DNA of 40,956 bases, taken from NCBI GenBank assembly GCA_025964155.1, contig JAOPZJ010000379.1, positions 1 to 40,956 on the forward strand, in the 5' to 3' direction. The number at the start of each line of letters is the position of its first letter. Position 1 is the stretch's first letter. Source of the DNA: Solirubrobacterales bacterium (GTDB taxonomy: Bacteria > Actinomycetota > Thermoleophilia > Solirubrobacterales > Solirubrobacteraceae). The notes under the pieces were generated by a model. That model saw nothing but the letters and a program-made list of their open reading frames with translations, was not told the DNA's origin and did not search any database. Shown one piece after another: positions 31,558 to 39,479 of this stretch. A program made the position numbers and the translations under genes.

Positions 31558-32496
31558 TCAGGGCCGCGCCGTCGCGAGCGCGTCGATCATCCGCGGCAGG
31601 TCGTCCGGCGTCGTGATCGGCGTCAGGACGAAGGTCGTGATGCCGCCCTCGGCGAACTCGGTCAGCCGCTCGCGCATCGCGGCCTCCTCGCCGAACAGGA
31701 AGATCTCGCGGATGAGCTCCTCGCTCACGAGCTCCAGCGCCCCGGAACGGTCACCGCCGTGCCACGCCTCGGCGACCGGGTCGATCGCCGCGCCCCAGCC
31801 CAGCCAGCGGAAGAACTCGGTGTAGACGGGGACCGGCCCATAGGCCGCGAACATCCACTTCGCCAGGCCCATCGCCTCCTCCGCGGGCTGCGGGATGCAG
31901 AAGAAGCGGCACACGAGCTCCTTGTCGGGCGCGCCGAAGGCGTCGGCCACCTGCCGTGCGCCGCTGACCGGCAGCCAGTTCGTGAACGCGCCGTCGGCGA
32001 CCTCGGCGGCGAGGCCCAGCATCTTGCCGCGCAGCGCCGCCAGGACGATCGGGATCTCGTAGGCGGGCTTGGTCTCGAGCTTGAAGCCACCCGTGCCGCG
32101 CTCCCCGGCCAGGACCGGACGCAGGGTCGCCACGGCCTCACGGACCTTCGACAGCGGCTTGACGAACGGCACGCCGTTCCAGCGCTCGACGATGACGTTC
32201 GAGGATGAGCCCAGACCGAGGACGAAGCGCCCCTGCGAGGCGTCGGCCAGCGCCGCCGCGTGCTGCGCTAGCACCGACGGACCGCGCGTGAACGGGTTGA
32301 CGATGCCCGTGCCGAGACGGACGCGATCGGTGACCGCGGCGGCGAGGGCCAGCGGCGTGAAGCCGTCGGCCCCCGAGGTCTCACCGGTCCACAGGTCGTC
32401 GTAGCCGGCGGCCTCGGCGGCGCGGAAGAGGTCCGCGTGGCGGGCCAGTGGCACCCCGGTGAACGGGACCGTCAGGCCCCAGCGGACGTCAGTCAT
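31558..32496 (-). CDS. LLM-class flavin-dependent (possibly F420-dependent) oxidoreductase
   Basis: The protein has 312 residues. Luciferase-like monooxygenase marks are GYDDLWTGETSGADGFTPLALAAA near the start, VRLGTGIVNPFTRGPSVLAQHAAAL and RFVLGLGSSSNVIVERWNG; the C-terminal FAEGGITTFVLTPI is also typical. Enzymes of this TIM-barrel class use FMN or coenzyme F420 and act on varied organic substrates. Which cofactor applies cannot be decided here; many actinobacterial members use F420. It is convergent with the XRE gene without any spacer and divergent from an unknown plus-strand gene. Confidence 0.9.
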   Translation of the reverse strand: MTDVRWGLTVPFTGVPLARHADLFRAAEAAGYDDLWTGETSGADGFTPLALAAAVTDRVRLGTGIVNPFTRGPSVLAQHAAALADASQGRFVLGLGSSSNVIVERWNGVPFVKPLSKVREAVATLRPVLAGERGTGGFKLETKPAYEIPIVLAALRGKMLGLAAEVADGAFTNWLPVSGARQVADAFGAPDKELVCRFFCIPQPAEEAMGLAKWMFAAYGPVPVYTEFFRWLGWGAAIDPVAEAWHGGDRSGALELVSEELIREIFLFGEEAAMRERLTEFAEGGITTFVLTPITTPDDLPRMIDALATARP

Positions 32497-32613
32497 CGGT
32501 CTGCACCGGGCGGTCGGTGGTCGCGGCCTCATCGCCGGTGACGTGCGCCTGCACGATGGGCGCGAGGGTGCCGTGCTCCTGAACGGGATTCACCACGGCG
32601 CAAACCTACCCGG

Positions 32614-32619
32614 TAGCGT
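32614..32619 (+). promoter_or_regulatory. -10 box of a leaderless message
   Basis: TAGCGT lies seven bases before ATG 32627. The spacing equals that seen before 33064 and 34749, which supports both the start choice and leaderless transcription. Confidence 0.5.
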
Positions 32620-32626
32620 GCCCGCG

Positions 32627-33028
32627 ATGGAGGCACTGGACGGCATCGCCGGGGCCGACGCCCGCCTGGGGCAGCCGTTCCCGCTGCCCGCCGAGGCGCT
32701 GCCGCTCACTCGCTGGGTGCAGGTGCGGACGGTGGGGGACGGCGCCGAGGTCGAATGGAACCTGGACGACTCGCGGGGCGCCACCCCGGGGCGCCTGGCC
32801 CTGTACGCCGGGACGGTCGCGCCACCCGAGCAGCTCACGGGCCAGGTGCAGCGCACCACGACGCAGGACGGCTGGACGATCAGCCGGTCGGCGTTAGGCG
32901 AGGCCGAGCCGTCGCTCCGGCCCGTCGTGCAGGTGACGTGGCGCCACGACGCACTGCACCTGCGCCTGACCGCCCAGGGGCCCTGGGACCTCACCCGGGT
33001 CCTGACCATCGCCCGCTCCGTGGGCTGA
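32627..33028 (+). CDS. Conserved-looking hypothetical protein, 133 residues
   Basis: No family is recognised. The protein is soluble, acidic at the front (ALDGIAGADARLGQPFPLPA) and rich in beta-strand-like stretches (WVQVRTVGDGAEVEWNLDD, PGRLALYAGTVAPP, RPVVQVTWRHDALHLRLTAQ). Codon use is like that of its neighbours, with strong third-position GC, which supports a real gene. ATG 32627 is set by the TAGCGT box seven bases upstream. The next gene on the same strand starts 35 bases after its stop with its own promoter box. Confidence 0.65.
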   Translation: MEALDGIAGADARLGQPFPLPAEALPLTRWVQVRTVGDGAEVEWNLDDSRGATPGRLALYAGTVAPPEQLTGQVQRTTTQDGWTISRSALGEAEPSLRPVVQVTWRHDALHLRLTAQGPWDLTRVLTIARSVG

Positions 33029-33050
33029 CGCCGCCGACGCGCGCGATCGA

Positions 33051-33056
33051 TACCCT
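33051..33056 (+). promoter_or_regulatory. -10 box of a leaderless message
   Basis: TACCCT ends seven bases before the GTG at 33064. It decides the start of the glycoside-hydrolase-like gene, because no ribosome site precedes that GTG. Confidence 0.5.
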
Positions 33057-33063
33057 CCGGCCG

Positions 33064-34725
33064 GTGTCAGGGGCCCCGACCAAGCGCCGCCGTGCGTGGA
33101 TCACGACAGCGCTCGCGACGGCCGTGGCCGTCGTCGTGCCGGCACCAGGCGCCGCTGCGAGCGCGACGCAGGAGAACGTCTTCCAGGACGACAACCTCCT
33201 GTTGTTCCGCGGCGACGACACCTCCGACAAGACGCTGCGCGAGCTCAAGAGCCTCGGCGTCACCCGAGTCCGCCTCACCGTGCCCTGGCGGGCCTTCGCG
33301 CCCGCCCACCGGGCGACGAAGCGGCCCGCGTCGTTGAAGGACCCCACGGACCCGCGTCAGTACGACCCGATCGTCTTCGACCTGCACGACCACGTCGTGC
33401 GCGTCGCCAACCGGCTCGGGATCAAGGTCCTCTTCAACGTCACCGGCGGCGCACCGATCTGGGCGACCGGGACGCGCCGGGGCCTGCATCCGGGCCTGCA
33501 GTACAGGCCCGACCCCAAGCAGTTCCGCCAGTTCGTGCAGATGCTCGCCACCCGCTACGACGGCACGTACAAGGACGAGAACCAGGGCAACGTCCCGGTG
33601 CCGCGCGTCGACGCCTGGTCGATCTGGAACGAGCCCAACCAGGGCGCCGGCCTGCAGCCGCAGTGGGAGCGCAACAGCAGCGGGCGTCTGCTGCCCGTCG
33701 CGCCGCGGATCTACCGTGCCCTGGCGCAGAGCGCGATCAGCGCACTGAACGCCACCGGCCACGGCAAGGACATCATCCTGCTCGGGGAGACCGCCCCACG
33801 CGGCGTCGACCGCCGCACGACGACCGGCAGCCTGCGTCCCGTGCCGTTCCTCGCCGGCGTGCTCTGCCTGGACGCCACGACGCTCAAGGCACTGCGCGGA
33901 CGCGCCGCCCGCGACCAGGGTTGTGACCGCAAGAGCGCCACGCGCAAGCTCGGGGTGACGGGCTACGGCCACCACCCGTACTCGATCGTCTCCTCACCGT
34001 CGACACCCGACGCCGACGTCCGCGACATCACGCTCGCGGACGCGCCGCGCCTGGGCCGTCTGCTGGACGCGGGCGCCCGCCTGGGCCGCCTGCCGAAGAA
34101 CCTGCCGTATTGGTGGACGGAGTACGGCTGGCAGACGCTGCCGCCGGACCCGATCCGCGGCGTCGACCCGCTCCTGCAGGCACAGTGGATCGCCGAGGCC
34201 GAGCAGCAGACGCGGGCGGACGGACGCACGGCGGCACTCACACAGTTCCTGCTGATCGACGACCTGCCGCGCGACGAGCCGGGCCAGACGCTCGACCGCA
34301 AGTGGGGGACGTACCAGACAGGCATCAAGCTGGCCGACGGGACGCCGAAGCCAGCGTACGACGCGTATCGCCTGCCGTTCGTCATCGCCCCGGACGCCCG
34401 CGCCGGCGGCACGGTCGATGTGTGGGGGCTCGTGCGTCCGGTCAGCGGGGGCGCGGTCACCGTCCCCGGCACCGCGCGGCTGCAGTTCGCGGCGCCCGGC
34501 ACCGACAGCTTCCAGGACATCGGCGACCCGATCGCGGTCGCCGCGGACGGCGTGGTCCGCGGACAGATGCTGCTGGCGCAGGCGGGCCGCTACCGCTTCC
34601 GGTGGTCCCCACCGCCCGGTCCCGCCACCCGACCCACCGGACTTCAGGGCATCATCAATCCCACCCCACAGGCCGCGGCGCCAGCGGTCTTCACGAGCGC
34701 TGTCGCCACCGTCCGCGGCGCCTGA
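33064..34725 (+). CDS. Secreted glycoside hydrolase-like protein (clan A TIM barrel)
   Basis: The protein has 553 residues. A basic N terminus (TKRRRAW) and a hydrophobic stretch to about residue 33 ending in PGAAASA form a signal peptide. The barrel shows VTRVRLTVPWRAFAP, GIKVLFNVTGGAPIWA, the acid/base Glu190 in WSIWNEPNQG and a probable nucleophile Glu353 in YWWTEYGWQT, the two-glutamate layout of clan GH-A enzymes such as GH5 and GH39. A beta-rich C-terminal region (about 455-553) with VDVWGLVRPVSGG may be a separate domain. It probably cleaves a polysaccharide outside the cell; specificity unknown. The start is fixed by TACCCT seven bases before GTG. Confidence 0.82.
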   Translation: MSGAPTKRRRAWITTALATAVAVVVPAPGAAASATQENVFQDDNLLLFRGDDTSDKTLRELKSLGVTRVRLTVPWRAFAPAHRATKRPASLKDPTDPRQYDPIVFDLHDHVVRVANRLGIKVLFNVTGGAPIWATGTRRGLHPGLQYRPDPKQFRQFVQMLATRYDGTYKDENQGNVPVPRVDAWSIWNEPNQGAGLQPQWERNSSGRLLPVAPRIYRALAQSAISALNATGHGKDIILLGETAPRGVDRRTTTGSLRPVPFLAGVLCLDATTLKALRGRAARDQGCDRKSATRKLGVTGYGHHPYSIVSSPSTPDADVRDITLADAPRLGRLLDAGARLGRLPKNLPYWWTEYGWQTLPPDPIRGVDPLLQAQWIAEAEQQTRADGRTAALTQFLLIDDLPRDEPGQTLDRKWGTYQTGIKLADGTPKPAYDAYRLPFVIAPDARAGGTVDVWGLVRPVSGGAVTVPGTARLQFAAPGTDSFQDIGDPIAVAADGVVRGQMLLAQAGRYRFRWSPPPGPATRPTGLQGIINPTPQAAAPAVFTSAVATVRGA

Positions 34726-34735
34726 GCACTTCGGA

Positions 34736-34741
34736 TAAGGT
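34736..34741 (+). promoter_or_regulatory. -10 box of a leaderless message
   Basis: TAAGGT ends seven bases before GTG 34749, just after the stop of the glycoside-hydrolase-like gene. Confidence 0.5.
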
Positions 34742-34748
34742 CGCCACC

Positions 34749-35207
34749 GTGGACTTCAGCAAGCTCAGGCAGGGCGAGGTCGTGGCCGTCGTCGGCGGCC
34801 TGCTCCTCATCTTCGGCGTGTTCTACAAGTGGTATGAGTCCGTCAGCGATCTCGCCGTCATCGGCGGCGTCACGGGGAAGGGGACGTACAGCGCATGGGA
34901 CGTGCACTCGATCATGCGCTGGCTCCTCATCGCCGCCGCGCTCGCGCCGATCATCCTCGCCTACATCATCGCCCGCGACCACCAGCTCAGCTGGCCGCGC
35001 GGCCAGCTGACGTCCGTCGTGGCGATCGCCGCGATCGGCCTGATCTTCTACAACGGCATCATCGACCGCCCCGGCGACCCGTCCGGGGAGATCGAGCTCG
35101 AACTCGGCTGGTACTTCGCGTTCGTGGGCGCGATCCTCATGCTCGGCGGCAGCGTCATCCGCCAGCAGGAGACGGAGACGCGCCGCAAGCCGCCCGGCAC
35201 GGTGTAG
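34749..35207 (+). CDS. Four-helix integral membrane protein of unknown function
   Basis: The protein has 152 residues. Four hydrophobic segments are visible at about 10-27, 58-75, 88-104 and 120-137. Between the first two lies a loop with the aromatic FYKWYESVSD and GTYSAWDVHS. The C terminus is charged (RQQETETRRKPPG) and probably cytoplasmic. Similar small four-helix proteins are frequent in actinobacteria, with no agreed function. GTG 34749 follows TAAGGT by seven bases. It precedes glpX by 56 bases on the same strand. Confidence 0.7.
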   Translation: MDFSKLRQGEVVAVVGGLLLIFGVFYKWYESVSDLAVIGGVTGKGTYSAWDVHSIMRWLLIAAALAPIILAYIIARDHQLSWPRGQLTSVVAIAAIGLIFYNGIIDRPGDPSGEIELELGWYFAFVGAILMLGGSVIRQQETETRRKPPGTV

Positions 35208-35263
35208 GTGGCTTTAGGGAAGATCCCCGCGACCGCTGTCCCCTCTCCCCAAGGATTCCATCG

Positions 35264-36268
35264 ATGACCGAGAGCTCTTCGCTCGGCCGGCCTGATCGCA
35301 ACCTCGCGCTCGAGCTTGTCCGCACCACTGAGGCGGCCGCCCTGGCCGCCGCCCGCCTCGTCGGGATGGGCGACAAGATCGCCGCCGATCAAGCCGCCGT
35401 CGATGCGATGCGCATCGTGCTCGAGACGGTGAGCATGGATGGCGTCGTCGTCATCGGTGAGGGCGAGAAGGACGAGGCACCGATGCTCTACAACGGCGAG
35501 CACATCGGTGACGGCAGCAGCCCGTCGGTCGACATCGCCGTGGATCCGCTGGAGGGGACGACGCTCACCGCGAAGGGCATGCCGTCGGCGCTGAGCGTCA
35601 TCGCGCTGGCGCCCAAGGGCACGATGTTCGACCCGGGCCCGTGCTTCTACATGGCCAAGCTGGCCGGCGGCGAGGACATCGCCGACCTCCTGGACCTGGA
35701 CCGGCCGCTGGCGGACACCCTGCGGCTCATCGCCAAGCGCAAGAGCATCGACATCCGCGACGTGATGGTCGTGGTGCTCGACCGGCCGCGCCACGATGAG
35801 GGCATCGCCGAGATCCGTGACGCGGGGGCCCGCGTCCGCCTCATCAGCGACGGCGACGTCTCCGCCGCACTGCTGGCGGCCTCGCCCAACACGCCTGTGG
35901 ACCTGCTGTGGGGCATCGGCGGCACGCCGGAGGGCGTCATCAGCGCCGCGGCGCTGAAGTGCATCGGTGGCAGCCTGGTCGGGAGGTTGTGGCCGCGCGA
36001 CGAGACCGAGCGCACCGCCGCCATCGCCGCCGGCTACGACCTGGACAGGCAACTCACGAAGGACGATCTCGTCACGGGTGACGACTGCTTCTTCAGCGCG
36101 ACCGGCGTCACCGACGGCGACGTGCTGCAGGGGGTCCGCTACCAGGGCCAGCGCTCGGCGACCACCGAGTCGCTCGTCATGCGCTCGCGCTCGGGCACCG
36201 TGCGCCGGATCATGGCGACGCACAACCGCGACAAGCTGCGCGGGTACCACGGCGAGCGGTACGGGTGA
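35264..36268 (+). CDS. glpX: Fructose-1,6-bisphosphatase class II
   Basis: The protein has 334 residues, the family's usual length. Metal- and phosphate-binding motifs are VVIGEGEKDEAPML (62-75) and VDPLEGTT (93-100), with KGMPSALSVIAL following, and GDVSAALLAA and WGIGGTPEGVI in the second half. It removes the 1-phosphate of fructose 1,6-bisphosphate in gluconeogenesis, giving fructose 6-phosphate that the pgi-tal-zwf operon can use. AAGGA lies eight bases before ATG 35264, so this gene, unlike its plus-strand neighbours, has a leader. It is convergent with the SDR fusion gene; the 49-base gap shows no clear hairpin. Confidence 0.95.
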   Translation: MTESSSLGRPDRNLALELVRTTEAAALAAARLVGMGDKIAADQAAVDAMRIVLETVSMDGVVVIGEGEKDEAPMLYNGEHIGDGSSPSVDIAVDPLEGTTLTAKGMPSALSVIALAPKGTMFDPGPCFYMAKLAGGEDIADLLDLDRPLADTLRLIAKRKSIDIRDVMVVVLDRPRHDEGIAEIRDAGARVRLISDGDVSAALLAASPNTPVDLLWGIGGTPEGVISAAALKCIGGSLVGRLWPRDETERTAAIAAGYDLDRQLTKDDLVTGDDCFFSATGVTDGDVLQGVRYQGQRSATTESLVMRSRSGTVRRIMATHNRDKLRGYHGERYG

Positions 36269-36317
36269 CATCCGCACCCAGGGGGCTCGGATCTCATCGC
36301 GATTGCTCGCCCGCGGC

Positions 36318-37991
36318 TCAGACCGACGCCCGGTCCCGCGCCTTGGACGGCTCGGGCGTCTCCTCGGCGGTCGACGGCATGGCGAATTTGCCGGTCACCG
36401 ACTCGTCGAGCTCACGCCTGAGCAGGCGACGCAGGAAGCCGTACGTCACGAGCACGTGGATGCGTGACTGCGTGTTCGTGTAGACGAACTTGCTCAGCCA
36501 GTGCGCGACCTGCGGGTAGAAGTTCGCGACCTCCACCTCGACGTTCACGCGCTCCAGGCCCGGCTGCGTCTGGCCGACCCGGCGCACGTCGATCTCCAGA
36601 TAGCCGTCCCTTTCGCGGCCGGCGCGGGCGACGAGGATGCCCTTCTCGATCGGCCAGCGGACGATCCCGCGGCCCGAGTTCATCTCGTACTCGGGGACCT
36701 TGAAGCTCAGCAGCACGAACGGTCGTCGCAGCAGGACGATGTCCCGGCCGGTGTCGCGGTACTGCATGCGGATGAGCCCGAGCGTGCAGCTCGAGAGGAA
36801 GGCCCAGTACGTCCGGGCCAGGCGCTCGAGGGTCGCCGGCGTCCAGAGCTCGCCGAGGGCGTCCAGCGGCAGGTCGATGTCGGCCGATTGCACCGACCGC
36901 ACGGAACCGTCGGCACCGACCGTCGTGTCGTCGGTGGGATGGTGCATCACGGCACCCCTGATGACCGCCTTGTGCGGCAACAGGCGTCGCACGAGGGTGA
37001 CGGCGACGGCGGCGACGGCGGCGAGGACGGCAATCAGCGCAGCGAAACGCATGGAGCCGCCATCATGACGATCGGCCTGGGACAGAGCGCTGCGGACAGC
37101 GTCGTCGAAGCCGAGCGGCACGTCATTGATGCCCGGCGGCGGCAGGACGCGGACGACGGTCTCGGCACTCAGGCCGTCGACCAGCGGCCGGACGAGACCG
37201 ACCTCGACCGGCGTGAAGAGCGCCACCCAGAGCGACGAGAGGCGGGGGGTGAGGACCGGGACCCTCAGGATGAGCGGCGCCCGCCGCTGTGAGACGGAGG
37301 CGAAGCGGGACATCATCTCGCGATAGGTCAGCACGTCGGCCCCACCCAGCTGGACCTCCGGCGGGAAGTGGTCCCGCCCGGCCAGCGCCGCGAGCGCGGT
37401 GACGACGTCGTCGATGGCGATCGGCTGTGACCGCGTGTCCACCCAGCGCGGGGTGACCATGAGCGGCAGGCGCGTCACGAGGTGGCGCAGGATCTCGAAT
37501 GAGACGCTGCCGGAGCCGACGACCATCGCGGCGCGCGCGTACGCGAGCGCGGGCACGCGCTCGCGCAGGAGGTCGGCGACCTCATGACGGCTGCGCAGGT
37601 GCTCGGAGCTGTCCGTCGCGCTGCCGCCCTCCAGTCCGCCGAGGTAGACGGTGCGGGGGACCCTGGCGCGAGCGACGGCGTCGCCGAACGTCCGCGCCGC
37701 CTGCCGGTCGCTCTGCGCGAAGTCCGTGCTCCTGCTGCCTCGGCCCATCGAGTGCACGAGGTAATACGCGACGTCGGCACCCGAGAGCGCCGCGTCCAGC
37801 CCCTCGCCGCTGAGGACGTCCCCCCTGAGCACCTCCACGCCCGCCGGGAGCGTCCTGCGCGCACGGTCGGCATCACGGACCAGGCAGCGGACGGTGTGCC
37901 CTAGCTCGAGCAGCACCGGTGCCAGCTCCCCGCCCACGTACCCGGTGGCCCCCGTCAGCAGGATCGTCTTCTGTCGGTGCCCAGCGTTCAC
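36318..37991 (-). CDS. NAD(P)-binding NmrA/SDR-type protein fused to a membrane helix and unknown C-terminal domain
   Basis: The protein has 557 residues. Residues 8-300 form an atypical SDR with LLTGATGYVGGEL (11-23), VYLGGL and the YARAAMVVGSGS region, as in NmrA-type or complex-I-like dehydrogenases of actinobacteria. Residues 314-336 (MRFAALIAVLAAVAAVAVTLV) form a membrane helix. Residues 340-545 are a separate domain with LWTPATLERLARTYWAFLSS, LLRRPFVLLSFKVPEYEM, VEVEVANFYPQ and NTQSRIHVLVTYGFLRRL; no catalytic motif is recognised. The stretch 310-314 (HDGGSM) looks like a gene junction, and an ATG at 37052 could start the second part alone. The GTG at 37991 is taken as start. Function unknown. 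Confidence 0.78.
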   Translation of the reverse strand: MNAGHRQKTILLTGATGYVGGELAPVLLELGHTVRCLVRDADRARRTLPAGVEVLRGDVLSGEGLDAALSGADVAYYLVHSMGRGSRSTDFAQSDRQAARTFGDAVARARVPRTVYLGGLEGGSATDSSEHLRSRHEVADLLRERVPALAYARAAMVVGSGSVSFEILRHLVTRLPLMVTPRWVDTRSQPIAIDDVVTALAALAGRDHFPPEVQLGGADVLTYREMMSRFASVSQRRAPLILRVPVLTPRLSSLWVALFTPVEVGLVRPLVDGLSAETVVRVLPPPGINDVPLGFDDAVRSALSQADRHDGGSMRFAALIAVLAAVAAVAVTLVRRLLPHKAVIRGAVMHHPTDDTTVGADGSVRSVQSADIDLPLDALGELWTPATLERLARTYWAFLSSCTLGLIRMQYRDTGRDIVLLRRPFVLLSFKVPEYEMNSGRGIVRWPIEKGILVARAGRERDGYLEIDVRRVGQTQPGLERVNVEVEVANFYPQVAHWLSKFVYTNTQSRIHVLVTYGFLRRLLRRELDESVTGKFAMPSTAEETPEPSKARDRASV

Positions 37992-38028
37992 TCAAGGCCA
38001 TGTACCCACGGGGACCGGGCAGAAGAAC

Positions 38029-38058
38029 GTCCCTCAAACAGGCGCTGCCGTGAGGGAC
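38029..38058. repeat. 8-bp-arm inverted repeat upstream of the SDR fusion gene
   Basis: GTCCCTCA (38029-38036) and TGAGGGAC (38051-38058) are exact complements around a 14-base loop. It lies 38-67 bases before the start of the minus-strand SDR fusion gene and about 108 bases after the SGNH stop. It could end the upstream message, act as an operator or form a leader hairpin. The remainder of 37992-38165 shows no gene. Confidence 0.4.
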
Positions 38059-38165
38059 CCGTCTCGCGGCGCCTGGCATCCAGAACCGAGCCCGCCCGCC
38101 CGCCCTCAGCGGGGCGCCTCAGTTGAAAGACGTCCTGAGCCCAGGTTCCGTCGTCAGGTGACCGG

Positions 38166-39473
38166 CTACCGCCGTCGGGCCACCGCCGGCTCGTCCAGCC
38201 ACGTCGTCGCGCGCAGCGCCTTGATGACCGCGTCGGCGGCGATCGACGCGCCGGCGTTCGACAGGTGCACGCCATCATCGGCGCGCACGCGCACCTCTTG
38301 GCCGTCGCGGCTCAGCGTCTCCGTGTACCGCCCGCCGGGACTGATGCTCGCCCCGAGGTCGAGCGTCTGGACATCCGCCAGGTCGACGGCGGCCTGCCGC
38401 ACGGCGCGGTTGACCTGCGCGGTGATCGCCGCCTTGCCCGCGTCGCGCGGCACGGGCAGCTCGAGCCACAGCAGGTGGCCGTCACCGCGCGTGTACGTCC
38501 GCATGAGCATCCGGGCGCGCTCGGCGTACTCGGCGACCCACGCCTCGTCACAGCAGGTCACGGTCGCGCCCGCTGCCGTCCGCATCCCGAAGCCGTCGTT
38601 GGCGCCGAGCGAGATGATCGTGACCTGGGGGTGCAGGCGAGCGACCTGGCTGCCGGCGGCCTGGGGCCAGGACACGTCGCTCGTCTTGGACAGACCGGTG
38701 CCGGGGCGGGACGCGGACGTCGTCTGCGCCGCCGTGCCCAGGCGCTCGCCGACGTAGCTGTCGATCCCTTCGATGGTGGAATCGCCGGTGGCCAGCAGGA
38801 CCGCGCCCGTCGTGCTCTTGACGGGCGCGGCGGTCCCGACCCCGACGTGCTGGAGCGTGCGATGGCCGTCCAGGCTGACGGCGACGCGCAGGACGCCGGA
38901 CCGCCTGACAACCACGCGGCGCGTCACGCCGGCGTCCTCGCGGTTCAGGCGGACGAGGGCGCAGCGATGGCGCACGCCGGCGCCGCTGACGCAGACGCGT
39001 ACGCGACGGTCTCCCAGGCGCCAGCGGTCCACGATGCGCACCGTGGCGGCGGCGCGCCGACCGACGTGACGCGGCACGGCGACCGTGAGGCGGCCCGCAC
39101 ACGAGGGGGTGCGGATCTCGAAGACCGCGTCCTTGACGGTGCCCTCGACCGTTGTCGTGCTCGCGCCGAACCGCCGCGACAGGCGGTCACAGCGCCACGT
39201 GGCGGCGCGCAGCAGCGGGGCGAAGCCGTTGGCGCCGGTCACGGTCGCGGCCAGCGGTCGCGGGGTGCCGGAGATCGTCTCGGTGAAGCGGACGGGGGCG
39301 TTGGGTGGGCCGACGAACCCCAGGTCGACGACCCCGGTGTGCTCGAGCGACGCGACGAGTCCGACGTCGGGGGAGAGTGCCGCCTGCGCGGCGGCGAGCG
39401 GCGTGACGCCGGCCAGCAGCACGGCCAGCGCGGCGCGACGCCGGCGCCGTGAGGGGTTCCGCCTCCCGATCAT
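38166..39473 (-). CDS. Secreted SGNH/GDSL-type hydrolase with N-terminal beta-rich domain
   Basis: The protein has 435 residues. A twin-block basic start (RRNPSRRRRR) and hydrophobic stretch to about residue 32 (AALAVLLAGVTPLAAAQA) make a signal peptide. Residues 35-215 are beta-rich with four cysteines (95, 125, 161, 171). The SGNH hydrolase part begins at about 224: block I LATGDSTIEG with Ser232, block III SLGANDGFG with Asn292, block V ADDGVHLSNAG with Asp400 and His403; a Gly of block II is in SRPGTGLS. The class removes acyl groups from lipids, sugars or peptidoglycan. Its ATG is only six bases after the moeA stop, so it is transcribed with moeA though no functional tie is apparent. Confidence 0.87.
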   Translation of the reverse strand: MIGRRNPSRRRRRAALAVLLAGVTPLAAAQAALSPDVGLVASLEHTGVVDLGFVGPPNAPVRFTETISGTPRPLAATVTGANGFAPLLRAATWRCDRLSRRFGASTTTVEGTVKDAVFEIRTPSCAGRLTVAVPRHVGRRAAATVRIVDRWRLGDRRVRVCVSGAGVRHRCALVRLNREDAGVTRRVVVRRSGVLRVAVSLDGHRTLQHVGVGTAAPVKSTTGAVLLATGDSTIEGIDSYVGERLGTAAQTTSASRPGTGLSKTSDVSWPQAAGSQVARLHPQVTIISLGANDGFGMRTAAGATVTCCDEAWVAEYAERARMLMRTYTRGDGHLLWLELPVPRDAGKAAITAQVNRAVRQAAVDLADVQTLDLGASISPGGRYTETLSRDGQEVRVRADDGVHLSNAGASIAADAVIKALRATTWLDEPAVARRR

Positions 39474-39479
39474 CGCGTG

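Noticed and set aside
31555-31560. TGATCA palindrome where the XRE and LLM stops meet
   Set aside because: It is simply TGA beside the complement of TGA; six bases give no evidence of a site.
37992-38165. Possible riboswitch in the leader of the SDR fusion gene
   Set aside because: Several short stems are visible, but no conserved core of any known class was recognised. Only the 8-bp inverted repeat is reported.
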